Source: Symbiodinium natans (taxonomy: Eukaryota > Sar > Dinophyceae > Suessiales > Symbiodiniaceae). From it: a stretch of 57,500 nt of DNA. Under the pieces are notes generated by a model. It was given only the letters and a program-made list of their open reading frames with translations. It did not search any database and was not told the DNA's origin. Location of the stretch: positions 17,501 through 75,000 of the forward strand of contig CAJNDS010000273.1 in assembly GCA_905221605.1 (NCBI GenBank), read 5' to 3'. The translations under genes were made by a program, and so were the position numbers. Below are positions 33,801 to 45,000 of this stretch, piece after piece (positions within the stretch are counted from its first letter, which is position 1; the number at the start of each line of letters is the position of its first letter).

Positions 33801-34300
33801 CTTGGGTCCTTTGGTGGGCCACAACAATGCACAAAAAAGCGTAAGCAAAAGAAAATTGGACGGACCAGAACTTCGCAAGTCAACTCTCAGGGCTGCTCAT
33901 TGTTTATACACTCACGACAAATAGGATCGTGCAAACACTTGGATAATAATGCTTGCAATTTCACTCAGGGACTGAAAGCCAACAGATGATTTTCCTATTA
34001 CTGTTCATCGATGAAAGCATGCAAAAACGCTTGAGGATACTTGTTGGTGTCAGAGGCGTATCCTTCTCACGCGGCATTCACGTTTTGCCGGCCCCTCCCC
34101 TGTGCATCTTCCAATATTGTGGGTTGACCCTGAATGTGTTGGCTATCTGCCACTGTCCAAAACATCATGCCCCTGCTACTGTCTTCTCTTGAAGATGGCT
34201 GAGAAAGTCGGCACCATCGCTGTCCGCACCAGTTTCAGCTGTTCAGCAAAAGCCATTAAGAAGATTCGCTTGGAGGTGTGTTGGCCACTGGAGCCTTGCG
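30900..34300. other. Unresolved; several overlapping open frames, none supported
   Basis: Frames of 100-158 codons at 31627, 32235, 32646, 32674, 33383 and 33561 compete on both strands. The 32674-33018 plus frame has a hydrophobic segment (FPCCLAFFSLSLLILLSSG). C runs at about 31196 and 31700. I cannot assign a gene. Confidence 0.35.
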
Positions 34301-34476
34301 ACTTCCAAAACCAAGACTGATTGCATTGTCAGAGCACGGGTCATCCCTGCGGCCCTGTGCAGGCGGGTGCCCAGATTCGAGCTTCGCCGAGGACCACGAC
34401 CTCCCGCATCGCAAAGGCACTCAAAGGCTCAAAAAGGTTCAAAGGATCAAAAGGCTCAAAAGGCAACGAAGTTCAC

Positions 34477-34788
34477 GATTGCCATGCCATAGCAGCCGCC
34501 TGCGCAGTGTCGCTAGAGGTCGAAAGCAGTCGAGACCGCAGGTTGTCACCCACGGGCGTCCCTGCGCCCTTCATGTCCTGCATGATATTCTTCGGCATCT
34601 TCGGCATCTTCGGCTCGAAAAACTGTGGAAGACTTGGCCCGGTCCTGGCTCAGCGCCAAGCTACCACCGCCAGGAAGGCGTGCTCATTGCCCAGGCCCAA
34701 AAGCACCTCCAAGTCGCACTCTCTTCATCTTAACACTCGAGCTCCATTGAAAAGCTGTCTGCACTATCTTTTCCTGCGCGAGCTGCTT
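34477..34788 (-). CDS. Two exon candidates of an unrecognised minus-strand gene
   Basis: About 34691-34788 (KKQLAQEKIVQTAFQW, KMKRVRLGGAFGP, possible GC donor) and 34477-34622 (EPKMPKMPKNIMQDMKG, then RSRLLSTSSDTAQAAAMA, GT donor or stop). The second follows a fair acceptor (GTCTTCCACAG). They do not join directly in phase, so an exon may lie between them or they may be separate. The duplicated KMP-KMP reflects a TTCGGCATC repeat in the DNA. Function unknown. Confidence 0.42.
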
Positions 34789-35444
34789 CTTAAAGAGGCT
34801 CAATCTATGCTTTGACGGGGTGAGGGATGCAAGGGGAAGCAAGGGGGGGCATTTCGGGGGAATGGGCGCAGCTGGAACGGTCCACCAGGGACTTGGCTCG
34901 CCGAGGGTGCTCCGGCCCGTCGAATCTGTTTGGAGCCTAACGGAAAAGACGGAGAAAAGGCGAAAAAGATGAACGAGAGTTGAGAGCCAAGGAGCAAGGG
35001 AGAGAAGGGGCAGTATAGAAGGCAAGTATAGAAGGGGCAAGTATAGAAGGGGAAGTTTAGGAGGGAGGCAGGCGGAGGGGCGGAGAGCGCCGGCAGTGCA
35101 CGCGCTTCATGCTTTCATTGGTCAATCTGTTTTCTTCCATTTCCTCCATCGATTCTCTCGCTCTTCAGTGTCTCCCACAGTTCACATTGTTGTGCATCCT
35201 AAGGCATTTTTTTTCTTCCGTTGTAGTACTGTAGTGGTCCTCTACTCTATCGACTCGGTTTCTCTGTTGATTTTCGCGAGATAGATTGAAAGCGCGGCGA
35301 CCCGGACCAGTGTGAGGAAATTCTCTCCCAGAGCATGGCCTCAGCGCGACAAAGAAAGCTAAAGTGAAAAGAAGAAGGTTGATCTCTCTCGCTCTCTCTT
35401 CTCTCTCTCTCTCTCTTATCTCTTTGCGCACTTGTTTCTGTCTC

Positions 35445-36303
35445 ATATGGTCTCCTCCAAGGCCGCTTCTGAAGAAGCTGCGCCGCTTCGTCTCGATAGA
35501 GCTCCCTGAAAGAGGAGAAACAAACATCTCTCAAAAAGCAAGAGAGTGAAAGCAAGAGTGTGAGAAATCCACAGAGTCCTTTTGGGGGGGGGGGCATTTC
35601 AGAGTAGCTTAAGTCAGCTCCCCATGATAATGCTCCCCGAAAGGAATCACCGTAAAGAATGATTTAGTGGAAGAGGAAGCAATGCCTATCTGAACGTTTA
35701 AGGACTCTCTCAAGCTCTGCAGATGCGGCACAAGGCCTGCCCACTGAGCACCCGACCGCAGGTGGTCCATCTCGTTGTTGACCTGGGCAGCTTAGACAGG
35801 AGGCCACATTTTACACGTGCGGAGGCGGCACCTCTCAAGCTGATCCATGCTCGGAATGACTTGGTCAAGCGCGATGGCACGTTGCGCCTCACCTTTCCGC
35901 GTGATCTCCTGCTAAAGAATTTGAACACGACCCGTTGCATCGCATAGATCATGTTCACGTCATGTTCACGTAGTCATGTTCGCGTCCTCATCCGCTTCGC
36001 GGAAGGTTTCCAGGAGCGCCTTCTCCGAGTATGCCGAGTGCTCTCTCAGCAACTCTTCGTATACTTCTTATCGCATTCTCTCTGTTTTTCTGTTCAAGAA
36101 GATGAGGAGGGAGAGATGGAGGCGGGAGAGATTGAAAGATGTGAAAGACAGAATGCTGAGAGGGCGGTGTAGGAGAGAGACACGGAATCCATAGCCTCCG
36201 TGGTGTTGATGCGCTGGCTAAGCCTCTCGATCCACGCCTGAAGCGTCTCCTGACCGAAAGACATGTGCGCGTCGGCGATGTGATGCCATGGCTCATGAGC
36301 CAT
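35445..36303 (-). CDS. Coiled-coil-like exons of an unrecognised minus-strand gene
   Basis: Candidate exons: 36196-36303 (MAHEPWHHIADAHMSFGQE, AWIERLSQRINTTE, GC donor), about 35965-36064 (YEELLREHSAYSEKALLET), about 35830-35911 (TRKGEAQRAIALDQVIPS, after TTCAAATTCTTTAG), about 35700-35790 (VNNEMDHLRSGAQWAG) and 35445-35505 (ELYRDEAAQLLQKRPWRR, after CTCCTCTTTCAG). All are charged and largely helical in character. Competing plus-strand frames at 35723-35947 are also open, so the middle exons are less sure than the first and last. The intron at 35791-35829 would be about 39 nt or less, unusually short. No family recognised. Confidence 0.45.
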
Positions 36304-36914
36304 CTACGGGAAGCTGACTATCACACCTATCTTCGACTTGAGACCGCACAGTGTCCTTGCCGGTCTGGTACGCCTTGTCTATTGGAGTCTTTTGGTGTTC
36401 TCGGTGCTCACCGAGGATCGAGCAGTGTGAGCCTCAGAGGAAGCACTCCGCAACTCATGTGCGAGGTTTTCGACCTGCAGTGTCTACGAGTCCATGAGGC
36501 CGCAGCAAACAGGCTTTCGGCATTCTAGGCAGTAGAAGTCCTGGCATGCCCGCCCTGGACATTGAACCCTCAACGGACTCCCGAGAACGTTCTCCAGCTG
36601 AGCTCTCCACTAAACTTTTGGAGTGTTCACAGCAGGTCATCCTGCTGAAAAAACACGATCAATCGCACCTTCGTGAATCACATGACTATAGTTCCCGACG
36701 CTACTGCTTCACGGCCGCATGTCCATGGACGCTGTCCTGCATGCTAAATCCAGACCTGCAGACTCGGCCTGAAACAACGGTGCACTCGTAATGACGCGTA
36801 GTGACACCGTACTGACTTTCTGAGAAAAGAAATCGTCTGAGCAGCGATGGGCTTAGGGCGTGGCTCGAAAGTCCACGATCTGATGGCTACGGAAATAGCC
36901 TCCATAACTCAAGC

Positions 36915-37108
36915 AGACAGAATTTCCCACGACCACTTCCATCGGCCGACCTTTGGCGTGTGTCTCCCGTTCGCACTCCTGCAAGCCACGCCATGTCATA
37001 CATCGTCATGGAGTCATGGATCACTCTCGCACAAGCCACCTTCTTTAGCGTCGCCACAGCTGAATTTAGAATTTTGCAAGCCAGCGCCTCACACAGAACT
37101 CCATCACA
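36915..37108 (-). CDS. Exon candidate, unrecognised (minus strand)
   Basis: After the acceptor GATGCCTGCAG at 37108 the minus strand reads GVLCEALACKILNSAVATL, KKVACARVIHDSMTMYDMA and stays open to about 36893. An overlapping alternative exon from about 36975 (ECERETHAKGRPMEVVV) ends at GTCTGC. Either could be right. A 128-codon plus-strand frame over the same DNA is rich in Ser, Pro, Leu and His and looks like an antisense shadow. Function unknown. Confidence 0.35.
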
Positions 37109-37233
37109 CTGCAGGCATCGGCGCGATGCCAGCCTCTCCTTACGAACTTGTGAGACTCGCGCACACTAACTCTCTTTCACTACCTTCACGGTGCCCTAGG
37201 TATTCCTCTAGCTATACCCCAACTGATACCTGA

Positions 37234-37254
37234 CCGCTTACATTTTGGCTCATG
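37234..37254 (+). other. Possible relict spliced-leader sequence 1
   Basis: CCGCTTACATTTTGGCTCATG matches the dinoflagellate spliced leader (CCGTAGCC, then ATTTTGGCTCAAG) at 16 of 21 positions, including CATTTTGGCTCA. Relict leaders mark mRNA-derived insertions in dinoflagellate genomes. No clear plus-strand gene follows. Confidence 0.35.
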
Positions 37255-37542
37255 TTGCATGGAGCTGCATCTGAGCCTCTCGCCTCACAATGACCGCACG
37301 TGGGTGGCGGCACGCTCCCTTCCTTGCACCAAGATGGAAAACATAACTGGTGCAGGCCTACGGCCGTCTAAGCCTCTAAGCCTCGGAGCAGCAGAAGTCT
37401 GAGTGTAAGCCGAGCCCAATCAGAATAACTATGCCCCAAGCCACCTCCCAGCGATGGGGGACTGTCACAAAATGTCGCAGAGCACGCTACAGAGCAGCAG
37501 ACTGCGAGCTCCCAAAAACCCCAAAAGCCCTGCAGTCTGAAT

Positions 37543-37554
37543 TTTTGGCTCAAG
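37543..37554 (+). other. Possible relict spliced-leader sequence 2
   Basis: TTTTGGCTCAAG is identical to the last 12 nt of the dinoflagellate spliced leader; the bases before it do not match well. It is in the same orientation as, and 300 nt downstream of, the match at 37234. Chance occurrence of one 12-mer in this window is below 1%. Confidence 0.35.
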
Positions 37555-37920
37555 CTGCCTGCAACTTGAAAGCCTCCACCACGATCTTTAAGACGTGGTC
37601 CTAAAGGGAAACTCAAGGATTGAGCCTGGCTCTCATGGGCTTATGTCTCACAGGGAAACAGCCCGAAGGCGCAAGGCGGAGACGGGCTCTCTAGGGAGGT
37701 TGTTGAGCTATCCTCTTTTGGTTGGTGCAAGTGTTGCATTCTTTTCAGACTTCTGAGGCCACCGCAATCTTGGCTCCCCCTTCAGGTATCAAAGTCTGCT
37801 CCTCAGTGTCTCTGTTCCCTGAATCTGATCCCTGCAAACAGATTGTGAGAAGGGGACCCAAAAACCCTCAAAGTGGCGAAACCTGGAATGCAAAAGCCCC
37901 TTGAAACCTTCTCAATAATC

Positions 37921-38273
37921 TTGAAGCTGGAGCAACACATTCGGAAAGACGTCGCAGCCAATCCTCAAACATGCTCGGAATGCCGGGTCCCTGGCGCTGC
38001 AAACGGGGCACTGAAAGTGTGATCCGTGTGAGCTCTCCAAATGAGAGGCCTGGACGAAAGGCCGCCACACAGGCTGCCACGACTCGCTGCTCTCGCGAGC
38101 TTAGCACAATCCGCATCGCCAAGTCACACAGAGGTGATGCGAACAATCCAGTGTGACTGAATCCTGGGTGCGCAGAGGAACTTGAAAGGACAGACTTGAG
38201 GGCGCACAGAGAGCACCGAGCTGATGGCCGTTAGCATCTCATGGCATATCGGGCATTGCAGCTCCGCCTCCAT
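37921..38273 (-). CDS. RING-finger protein (probable E3 ubiquitin ligase), N-terminal exons
   Basis: Exon 38217-38273 begins with ATG and reads MEAELQCPICHEML (zinc ligands 1 and 2). Exon 38120-38163 reads DSVTLDCSHHLCVT (C-x-H-x-x-C). Exon about 37921-38032 supplies HFQCPVC (last pair). The Cys completing ligand 6 is assembled across the 38033-38119 intron, which needs a GC donor; the first intron has GT. This is a RING-HC arrangement at the very N-terminus, as in many E3 ligases. An AG 18-19 nt upstream of the ATG (GCTTAG) could be the trans-splice site. The acceptor of the third exon could instead lie at 38086. The start of the gene is only about 112 nt downstream of the stop codon of the previous same-strand gene. 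The rest of the protein was not traced. Confidence 0.75.
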
Positions 38274-38385
38274 TGGCCCTCTTCTAAGCAACCTTGCTAA
38301 ATCTACTCGAATATGCCTTTGGTCATTGACGTCGATGACCTTCACAACCCTACCCAAAGCCTCAAAACCATGACAGAACTAGGTC

Positions 38386-38598
38386 CTAGGTTCTACGGTA
38401 GAGATGCTGTGGTCGCTTCTGTTGCTTTTTGCCAATGGCCCATCTTTTGACCATCCTTGACAGCTGGGCCAGCGAAACATCAGCTCCAAGGCAAGTCACG
38501 GAATCCTCAGATCCTTGTCCATTCTTCGTGAATCACAGTACCCGGCCACGAAGGTCACTACAAGACTGCAGGCTGAGCAAGGATTTGACGGCCAAAGA
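38386..38598 (-). CDS. 3' end of an unrecognised gene, directly upstream of the RING gene
   Basis: Two exon candidates: about 38542-38598 (SLAVKSLLSLQSCSDLRGR, behind the strong acceptor CCTCTTTCCCCAG and before GTACTG) and 38386-38505 (GADVSLAQLSRMVKRW, then a basic end KKQQKRPQHLYRRT and a TAG stop). They join in phase across an intron of only about 36 nt, shorter than the other introns here, so the junction is uncertain. No family recognised. The tail is rich in Lys, Arg and Gln. Confidence 0.5.
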
Positions 38599-39009
38599 GC
38601 TGGGGAAAGAGGCTGCTGTTACCGGGCATGCTTGGAGCAACACTGTTTGCCTTAAGTCGAGCATGCATGCATATGCACAGATCCAAAATGCCCAAGCTTG
38701 ACGTTCGGGGGTGCTGATACGAAATAAATACAAAATGAATACATGTTTAAAAAAAGAACACAAAATCCACGCAAAACCAATCCAAACAAGACAAGAGAAA
38801 CGCTTGACAGAATGGAACTTACACAACGGGAAAATTGGTCACTGGCTCACCTGAGGGCTTATGTTCAATTTGTTATCTAATTCTCGGGGTTGTATTATCC
38901 CCTTCAGAGAGCTGTTGCAGAAGAATACATGTCCAACTGAATGCTCAAGGCAGCATCTGCTGAGTGTCGCAAATGGCCTCTTTTGATCAGGCGCTGCATT
39001 TCTCTACAG

Positions 39010-39372
39010 TTCGCCTCGGCTTCCTGCCGAGAAGCGTCTGGAACAAGCAGACCCGGATCGGGCCTCCTTCCCCCCAACCCAACCCTTCCCCCCATGCCAA
39101 ATTTTCTGACGCCACCTCCCCCAATCGCTTGGAGGAGCTGCAAACCGATGTCTGCCTCCTACAGGGGAAGTGCCTCAAAACCCCCCCCCCCCACCCCCCC
39201 CCCCCCACCCCCCCCCCCCCCCCCCCACCCCCCCCCCCCCCCCCCCCCACCCCACCCCCCCCCTCACCCCCCCCCCCCCCCCCCACCCGCTCTGCCCTTC
39301 CTCCCTTTTGCGAAACCCTCTTTCCTCCTGGGGGCGGCCCGGCTGCCGAGGCGGCGCGCGCAAGCGTTTACA
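39010..39372 (+). repeat. Dispersed repeat B, copy 2, with an internal poly-C tract
   Basis: Homologous to 30511-30895, with conserved ends around AGCAGACCCGGATCGGG and GGCGGCGCGCGCAAG. Its interior at about 39180-39292 is a roughly 110-nt tract of C with scattered A. Open frames here rich in Pro (plus) or Gly (minus) come from this tract. Confidence 0.8.
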
Positions 39373-39374
39373 AT

Positions 39375-40847
39375 TAAGGATGGCCAAAAGCACTTGGGAG
39401 ACTCTGTGAAAGACTTCGGCTCGCGCACGGTCGCCGGTGAGCACCCCGATGCCTTTTTCATGTTTGGCGATACGGAACTTTTCATGAGCTCTTGCATGCT
39501 ATTCCCTTTTGACCCTTTTGGAGGTCTACCGAAAGAAGCTGATCTGCTCCAACTGCAGTCCCTGTGTCTTGCGTTGTACTGATGGCATACTTCGTCTCTG
39601 AGCTCGAGACGCCATAGATTCTGGATCCGGAATGCTCTGAGAGTGGCTGCCCAGACCTCTTTTCCCCGGTTGGTCGCAAGTCGCGATGGGTCGCGATGGG
39701 TGGTGCCCTTCGAATTACTTTGCAGACGCTTGGTCAATTGGTCTCTGAGAATGCTGGAGCTCAGCCCGTGCAACATTCGCGTCGACCTCCCACGTGACAC
39801 AGTGAGAAAGCAAGAAGGTACTGCAAAGTCACGCCATGGGCATGCTACTGCAACTCGCGCCGGATGCGAGCTGCGCTGTGGTTTTATGTTGCTCTTTGCT
39901 GAAGGCTTCTTTTGGTGACCTGAAAAAACTGCATGGAGGAAGATATCGGAAGCCACTGAGCCCGCTGCCGTGCGGGGAGCGCTTTCAGAGCGCTCTAAAA
40001 GCGTTCGCCCCGCATCTGTCTTCTAAGTCGCGCCGGTCTCGAGGGCTTTGGAGAGAGGCCTGAGGCAGCTCGACGTGAGGCACCGTGAGGCGTAAGATAC
40101 GGCACAGCCTGGTGCATTCCTATAGGTGCTGGAAAGATTTGTCCACGGCTTTCCATGATGATCCTTTCCGGTCCTTCCCGGATTAGACAAAGTCTCCAAC
40201 ATCGACAGCAGCAGACGCAAGCATTCCCAACGTAAAGCATCATTACAGACTTGACATCCATCCCCCTGGCGAGTGCAGAAGTGTTGGGATGGCGCGAGCG
40301 GGTCGAGATTCATGGGGTAGGGGCTGGGGTGAGAGGGCACGGGATGTCTTGAGGCCATGATGGTGCAAGTAGAGAGAGGCGGATGTCAGAAACTGAAAAA
40401 TTTGGGAGGATGTCGGAAAGACAAAAGCTATCTAGCTGTGAGACCCATATGGGGCCATGTCTCTCAATGTGGGTTCAGCGGCCGGGGCTCAGGCACTCAG
40501 GCTTCGCCGTCACATCGGGGCCGTCCGCTTCATGCCCCTCCCTGAGCTCAAGGGGAGTTCAACGGGAGAGGGAGAGCGGGAGAGGGAGAGGGGGAGGCCC
40601 GCGCCTGCGCTGGCCTTGGCCTTGGCCTTGGGCCCCTGCAGAGAGCAGAGAGGACTGGAGTAGAGGTTTCAAAAAGAATCATGAAGGACGGGAGAAGCGC
40701 AGGGGAAGTCTGAGCAGTAAGGAGACCGGAAGATTTGTCCCCAAAGAAGGCGCTCACAGCCGTTCTCCCTGGCCTCCGGCCCTGTGGCGCTGCGTTTCAG
40801 GCCTCCCAAGGGCTGCACTCTCTTTCAGCACACTGCAAAACCCACCC
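39375..40847. other. Unresolved; possible plus-strand exon at 39375-39582
   Basis: After repeat B copy 2, plus-strand 39380-39582 reads KHLGDSVKDFGSRTVAGE and DAFFMFGDTELFMSS and ends in a stop; the minus strand is also open for 230 codons. 40560-40640 is GA/GGCCTTGGCCTTGG-rich. No motif recognised. Confidence 0.35.
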
Positions 40848-40950
40848 ACACACACAGACAGAGACACAGACACAGACACAGACAGAGACAGAGACAGAGA
40901 CAGAGACAGAGACAGACACAGACACAGACACAGACACAGACACAGACACA

Positions 40951-40992
<42 letters not shown>
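40848..40992. repeat. Compound (CA)n/(GACA)n microsatellite
   Basis: Begins with ACACACAGACAGAGACAC, passes through GACAGA and GACACA units and ends in about 20 CA dinucleotides. It lies downstream of the last recognised TOP2 exon. Confidence 0.92.
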
Positions 40993-40995
<3 letters not shown>

Positions 40996-41429
40996 TGGCT
41001 TGGCATGAACTGATGCTGTGTGCAATCTTAAGGGTGTTTGGGGCATGAAGGGGAAATGAAGATTTTGTACCAGACATGCCAGACACAAGGAATGGCATGT
41101 GCAAACTTGATGAGATGATGCAAACATGAGTGCTGTACCAGACTCAGAGGAATGGTACAGCAAGAAATGAAGTGGAGATGAAAATGAAAGTGAGGGCCCT
41201 GCCAGCTACTCTAGGCAGAGTCCAGGCACGGACCAATGCAGGTACGTTTACCTGGGGTGTGGGGGGGGAGCTTCGGTGGGCAGAGCCACCCGCACACCCC
41301 CTCTGCCCCCCTGCAGACTGGAATAGACAGAGAATGACTGATCACCATGTTCAGGTGTTTACACACACACAAGAAAAAAGAACAAACACAAACACACAGA
41401 GACTGCAACACACCGCAAGCTTGAAGCTC

Positions 41430-42048
41430 TCAACTGAAGACGCGGCGCCTCCTGTCACTTTGGTGTGTTTGACGCTCTTGGCGTTCTTGGTCCTGGCTTT
41501 CTGGATCTTCGCCTGAAGTAGGACGAAGTAGGAGCCCCAACATCAGACAAATCTTGGAACTCACCCCCCGCACACCTTCTCTTTCTCCTCCTCGTCTCTG
41601 GCAGCCTCGTAACGTCCAGTAAAGTCATACAATACCAACAATGTGTACTGGCCCGCACTCCCAAGTTGAGCGGTTTGCAGCATCCCGCTCGTCCAGCGCA
41701 ACTTCCAAAGCTTGAAGATCCTGGACGGGGTTTGGGGCTGAAAGCACACTGATGCTACACCGCAAGACTAAGTCGGACTGATAACAGTGCAACTTGATAA
41801 CATGTCCCCGTTTAAAGTCGTTACAAGGCAAGATGCCTCCAGCCACAGATCCGAGGGCTTCTTTTTCTGAAGTTCGCGCAACTCCTTGGCCTGCAAAGGG
41901 CTGAGAAGGTCTGAGGAGGAGAGGCAGAGACGCGAAAAGCTTCAAAGCCAAATTGTGCGCCGCCTTGACCTCATGCTCCTGCATGAGCTTCGCCACCTTC
42001 TCAGCGGTGAGGGTGGAGATCGGCATGCCAACCAAGTACTCGAAGTCC
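41430..42048 (-). CDS. TOP2: TOP2 last recognised exons: C-gate end and basic tail
   Basis: Exons 41964-42048 (DFEYLVGMPISTLTAEKV), 41837-41890 (AKELRELQKKKPSDLWLE), 41682-41720 (DLQALEVALDERD), 41576-41605 (AARDEEEKEK) and about 41430-41512 (KIQKARTKNAKSVKHTK). The first two match the family block Y-L-L-x-M-x-x-x-S-L-T-x-E-K-V and the following D-L-W-x-x-D-L. The last is lysine-rich, as the variable nuclear C-terminal tail usually is. Acceptors are strong (TTCTGCAG, CTTTGCAG, CGTCCAG, TACTTCAG). Donors are GC, GC, GC and GT. Where the frame finally stops is not clear; a further exon down to about 41.1 kb is possible. The intron upstream carries a CT microsatellite and a copy of dispersed repeat C. 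Confidence 0.9.
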
Positions 42049-45000
42049 CTGCAGAACAGGACTTTGTTTTCTCCTCTTCTTCTATCGCCCTCTCTCTCTC
42101 TCTCTCTCTCCCACACGCATAACCCCCCGGAGGGAGGCTGCCCCAAGGGGCGCTCGTCCAAGGTCTGTTGGTAAAGCTCCCCCTCCCGTGTTGGGCTGGG
42201 TGCTTTGGCTCATTGGCCTTACTGGAGGTTGGGGTTTTGACCACATTCTATCGCCCTCTCTCTCTCTCTCTCTGTCTCGCTCTCTCTGCGTGCAGGAGGA
42301 AGTTCTCTCCGTCTCTCCACTTTCCGGGAGAATGGACGGAGATTGTTCGAGATTCGAGAGACTATGCAAAGCCGCCTCACGGCTTTCTTGGTGATGTCGG
42401 CAGATTCGCCCTCCTCAAGCACTGGCACATGCGCTGGCATGTGACAATGCCACACCGAAGAGAACATCGAAGCAACAAGCGAGAGAGCAGACGGAGCAAG
42501 CGAAGAGCGAACGGAGGATTGCTTTGGTCGCTTCGTGCAGCGATCCTGCCCGCTCTCTTCCTCGTCATCGTCAGCATCTGCTTCCTGTTCCTCCTGGACC
42601 ACTCTTTAGAAGCACCCAAAGCACCCCAAAATGGGGGGGGGAATTCCAACTCTAGGATGGCTCGGCCCTTTCTCCGCAACTTATCCGCACTCTGTCCACT
42701 CGCTGTAGGACACAGCTGCGCAATGAATTATCACTGAGAAGAATTCAGAGCGCCCTCACAGATCAGTGCAGTGCAGGGACGGAAGCGGCAGGCCTGTCGT
42801 TCCGTATCCTCGTGGTTCCATCAGCCACAGGCTCACGTATGCTTCAGCGGTATGCTATGGATAGCGGATATGGGGCCATGGGGCTGGCTATGCTCGGCTG
42901 TACTTTGAAGTAATGCGACCGACGCTACAATCTCCAAAGTCTCAGCTTGGCCCTTTGGCCTTTGGCTTTGTGGCGATAGAAGCAGGAGGTCATGGCAACA
43001 GGCACGCCCTATCTACACACAGAGTGCGGCACAGAGTGAGAGACTAGCTCTCCATTGCAAATGTACAGAGTATATACACACCATGATCGCGGCGAATTTG
43101 TCCGCTTCAGCTTCTCGAATTACAATGCCTGCACGAGCTGCAGTCTTCAACGTTTAGAGTCTAGAGTTTAGAGTTCAGACGGGTTTGGAGCCCCGCCGTC
43201 CACTCCGAGCGCGCTTTAAATCTCACGTGATCTCACGTGCACGGCCCAGGCCATTCGAGCCAAGGTACGAGCTGTCGCTAAGGTACAACGGCACAACTTG
43301 TATGAATGCTACAGCCACCTGCAGCATTTTCAAAAGACAATATATACTCGGTAGTGTTATACTAATGGAAGCATTAACATCGCACGGGGAGCTGCTAACT
43401 TGGGGCACCTCCAAAGCTGTCCAAGGCGAAGGCGAGAAAGGCGAGAAAGGCGAGAAGGTAACATTCATCTTGTTGAACACTTCACGCGCTGCACGCCCTT
43501 AAATTGCCTCAGCAGAAATTGCACAAGTGCACAAGGGCCCCCTGGCAACTCGTGGAAACAATCTACGGCTTCACGTGTACGGATTTGTGGCCTTCGTAAG
43601 CAGGTTGCCATTGGCGATCGTTGACAGGTCAGCCCCGACTGCCAAGGCCTTCCAGCCACTCGTTGAAAAAACAGTCTCAGAGCTCGTCGCACCCTAACTC
43701 ATGTTAAGAGCCCCACGAGTACTTGAAGAAGCTCTGATAACCAAGCGCTCGGGCGCAGCAGAACCTGGCCAGGCACGACCCTAAGCAGAATACGAAAATC
43801 TGGAAACCTCGGCCTCAGCGAATAAAGACTTTCTGTTCAAATGCTCAATGTCAATAGAGACACACACACCCACACACACACACACTTGTGAACGTATTTG
43901 GAACGTCTTTGGATCCGTTTTGTTGCCCGTTGGCCGGAGCAACGTGGTTTGCAGCGGACACTGTGCTGTCCTCCCTCTTTGCCGACTCTTCCTGTGCCAT
44001 GCGTGCCCTTCTCCTCGGGCTCGGTGCAGAGACTCACTGCTCGCACTAGCCGTTTTTCATGTGATGAAACACTTGACCGCCAGGAACCCATCATGGAAAC
44101 GGAACCATCATGAGTCTTTCCACGTGACCGGAACTTGCTTGACAAGGAACCCGCCCTCGGGACCCAACCGCTGTATCTTCGTCAGTTCTACAGCCTCTTC
44201 ACGGTTCATGAAAACATGAACCGTACTAATGTCAGGTGTTAGGGGCTTATCTCTGTCAATGCACGATAACCGCCCCTTGAGACTATATTATTAGGCGGTT
44301 CAATATACTTTCTCCGCCGTCTGTAAAGAAGTGCAGAGAATTATATACTATTACAGTGGGCGTGCAAATGTGGGCCGCTAGCTGTTTTCTGCCACTTGCT
44401 CCGCTTGCCCAACTTGCTCTGGTCGCCTAGCGGAGAACGATATTCGAACCCAACCGATTCTGAGTTAACCACATCCAAGGCCTAAGGACCCAAGGACCTA
44501 GACCCTGTCAGGATGGGTATCCTAGGCCCGACAGACTGCGGCGCAAACCAAAATTGCAAGCGGATGCCTCGGCCAGTGTCTTAGACACTCTCTGAAGGAA
44601 ATGGGATGCAAATGGTGGCGAGATCGCCTGGGCCTTGACAGACGATGCCCATAGATGTGCAAACGTGCGCAAACATTCATCTTCACCAGCTTTCATTACT
44701 TTGTCATTACGTGTTCATGCTCTCACCGGTTCCCCGGCCTGGGAAACTTCAGGCTTCTTTGAATTGTCCGTCGGAAGCTCGGTGCAAGAGAGCCTCCACG
44801 TCGCTACTAAGTTGCTACTCTGAACGCAAGACACACGCGGCCCGGCCGAGCCCTGCCTTCGTCCAAGCGGCCTTGGCGCCTTGGCCGGGTTCAGATTCAC
44901 ACGTCCTTAGGTCCTTTCAAATTGTTTTCAGACCTCCTTTCGAAACAACATGGCTACAACAGAACATGCCCATGATGCTGACAGGCTGACAAGCTGGAAG

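Noticed and set aside
39175-39444. Gly-rich or Pro-rich proteins
   Set aside because: Produced by the poly-C tract inside repeat B copy 2.
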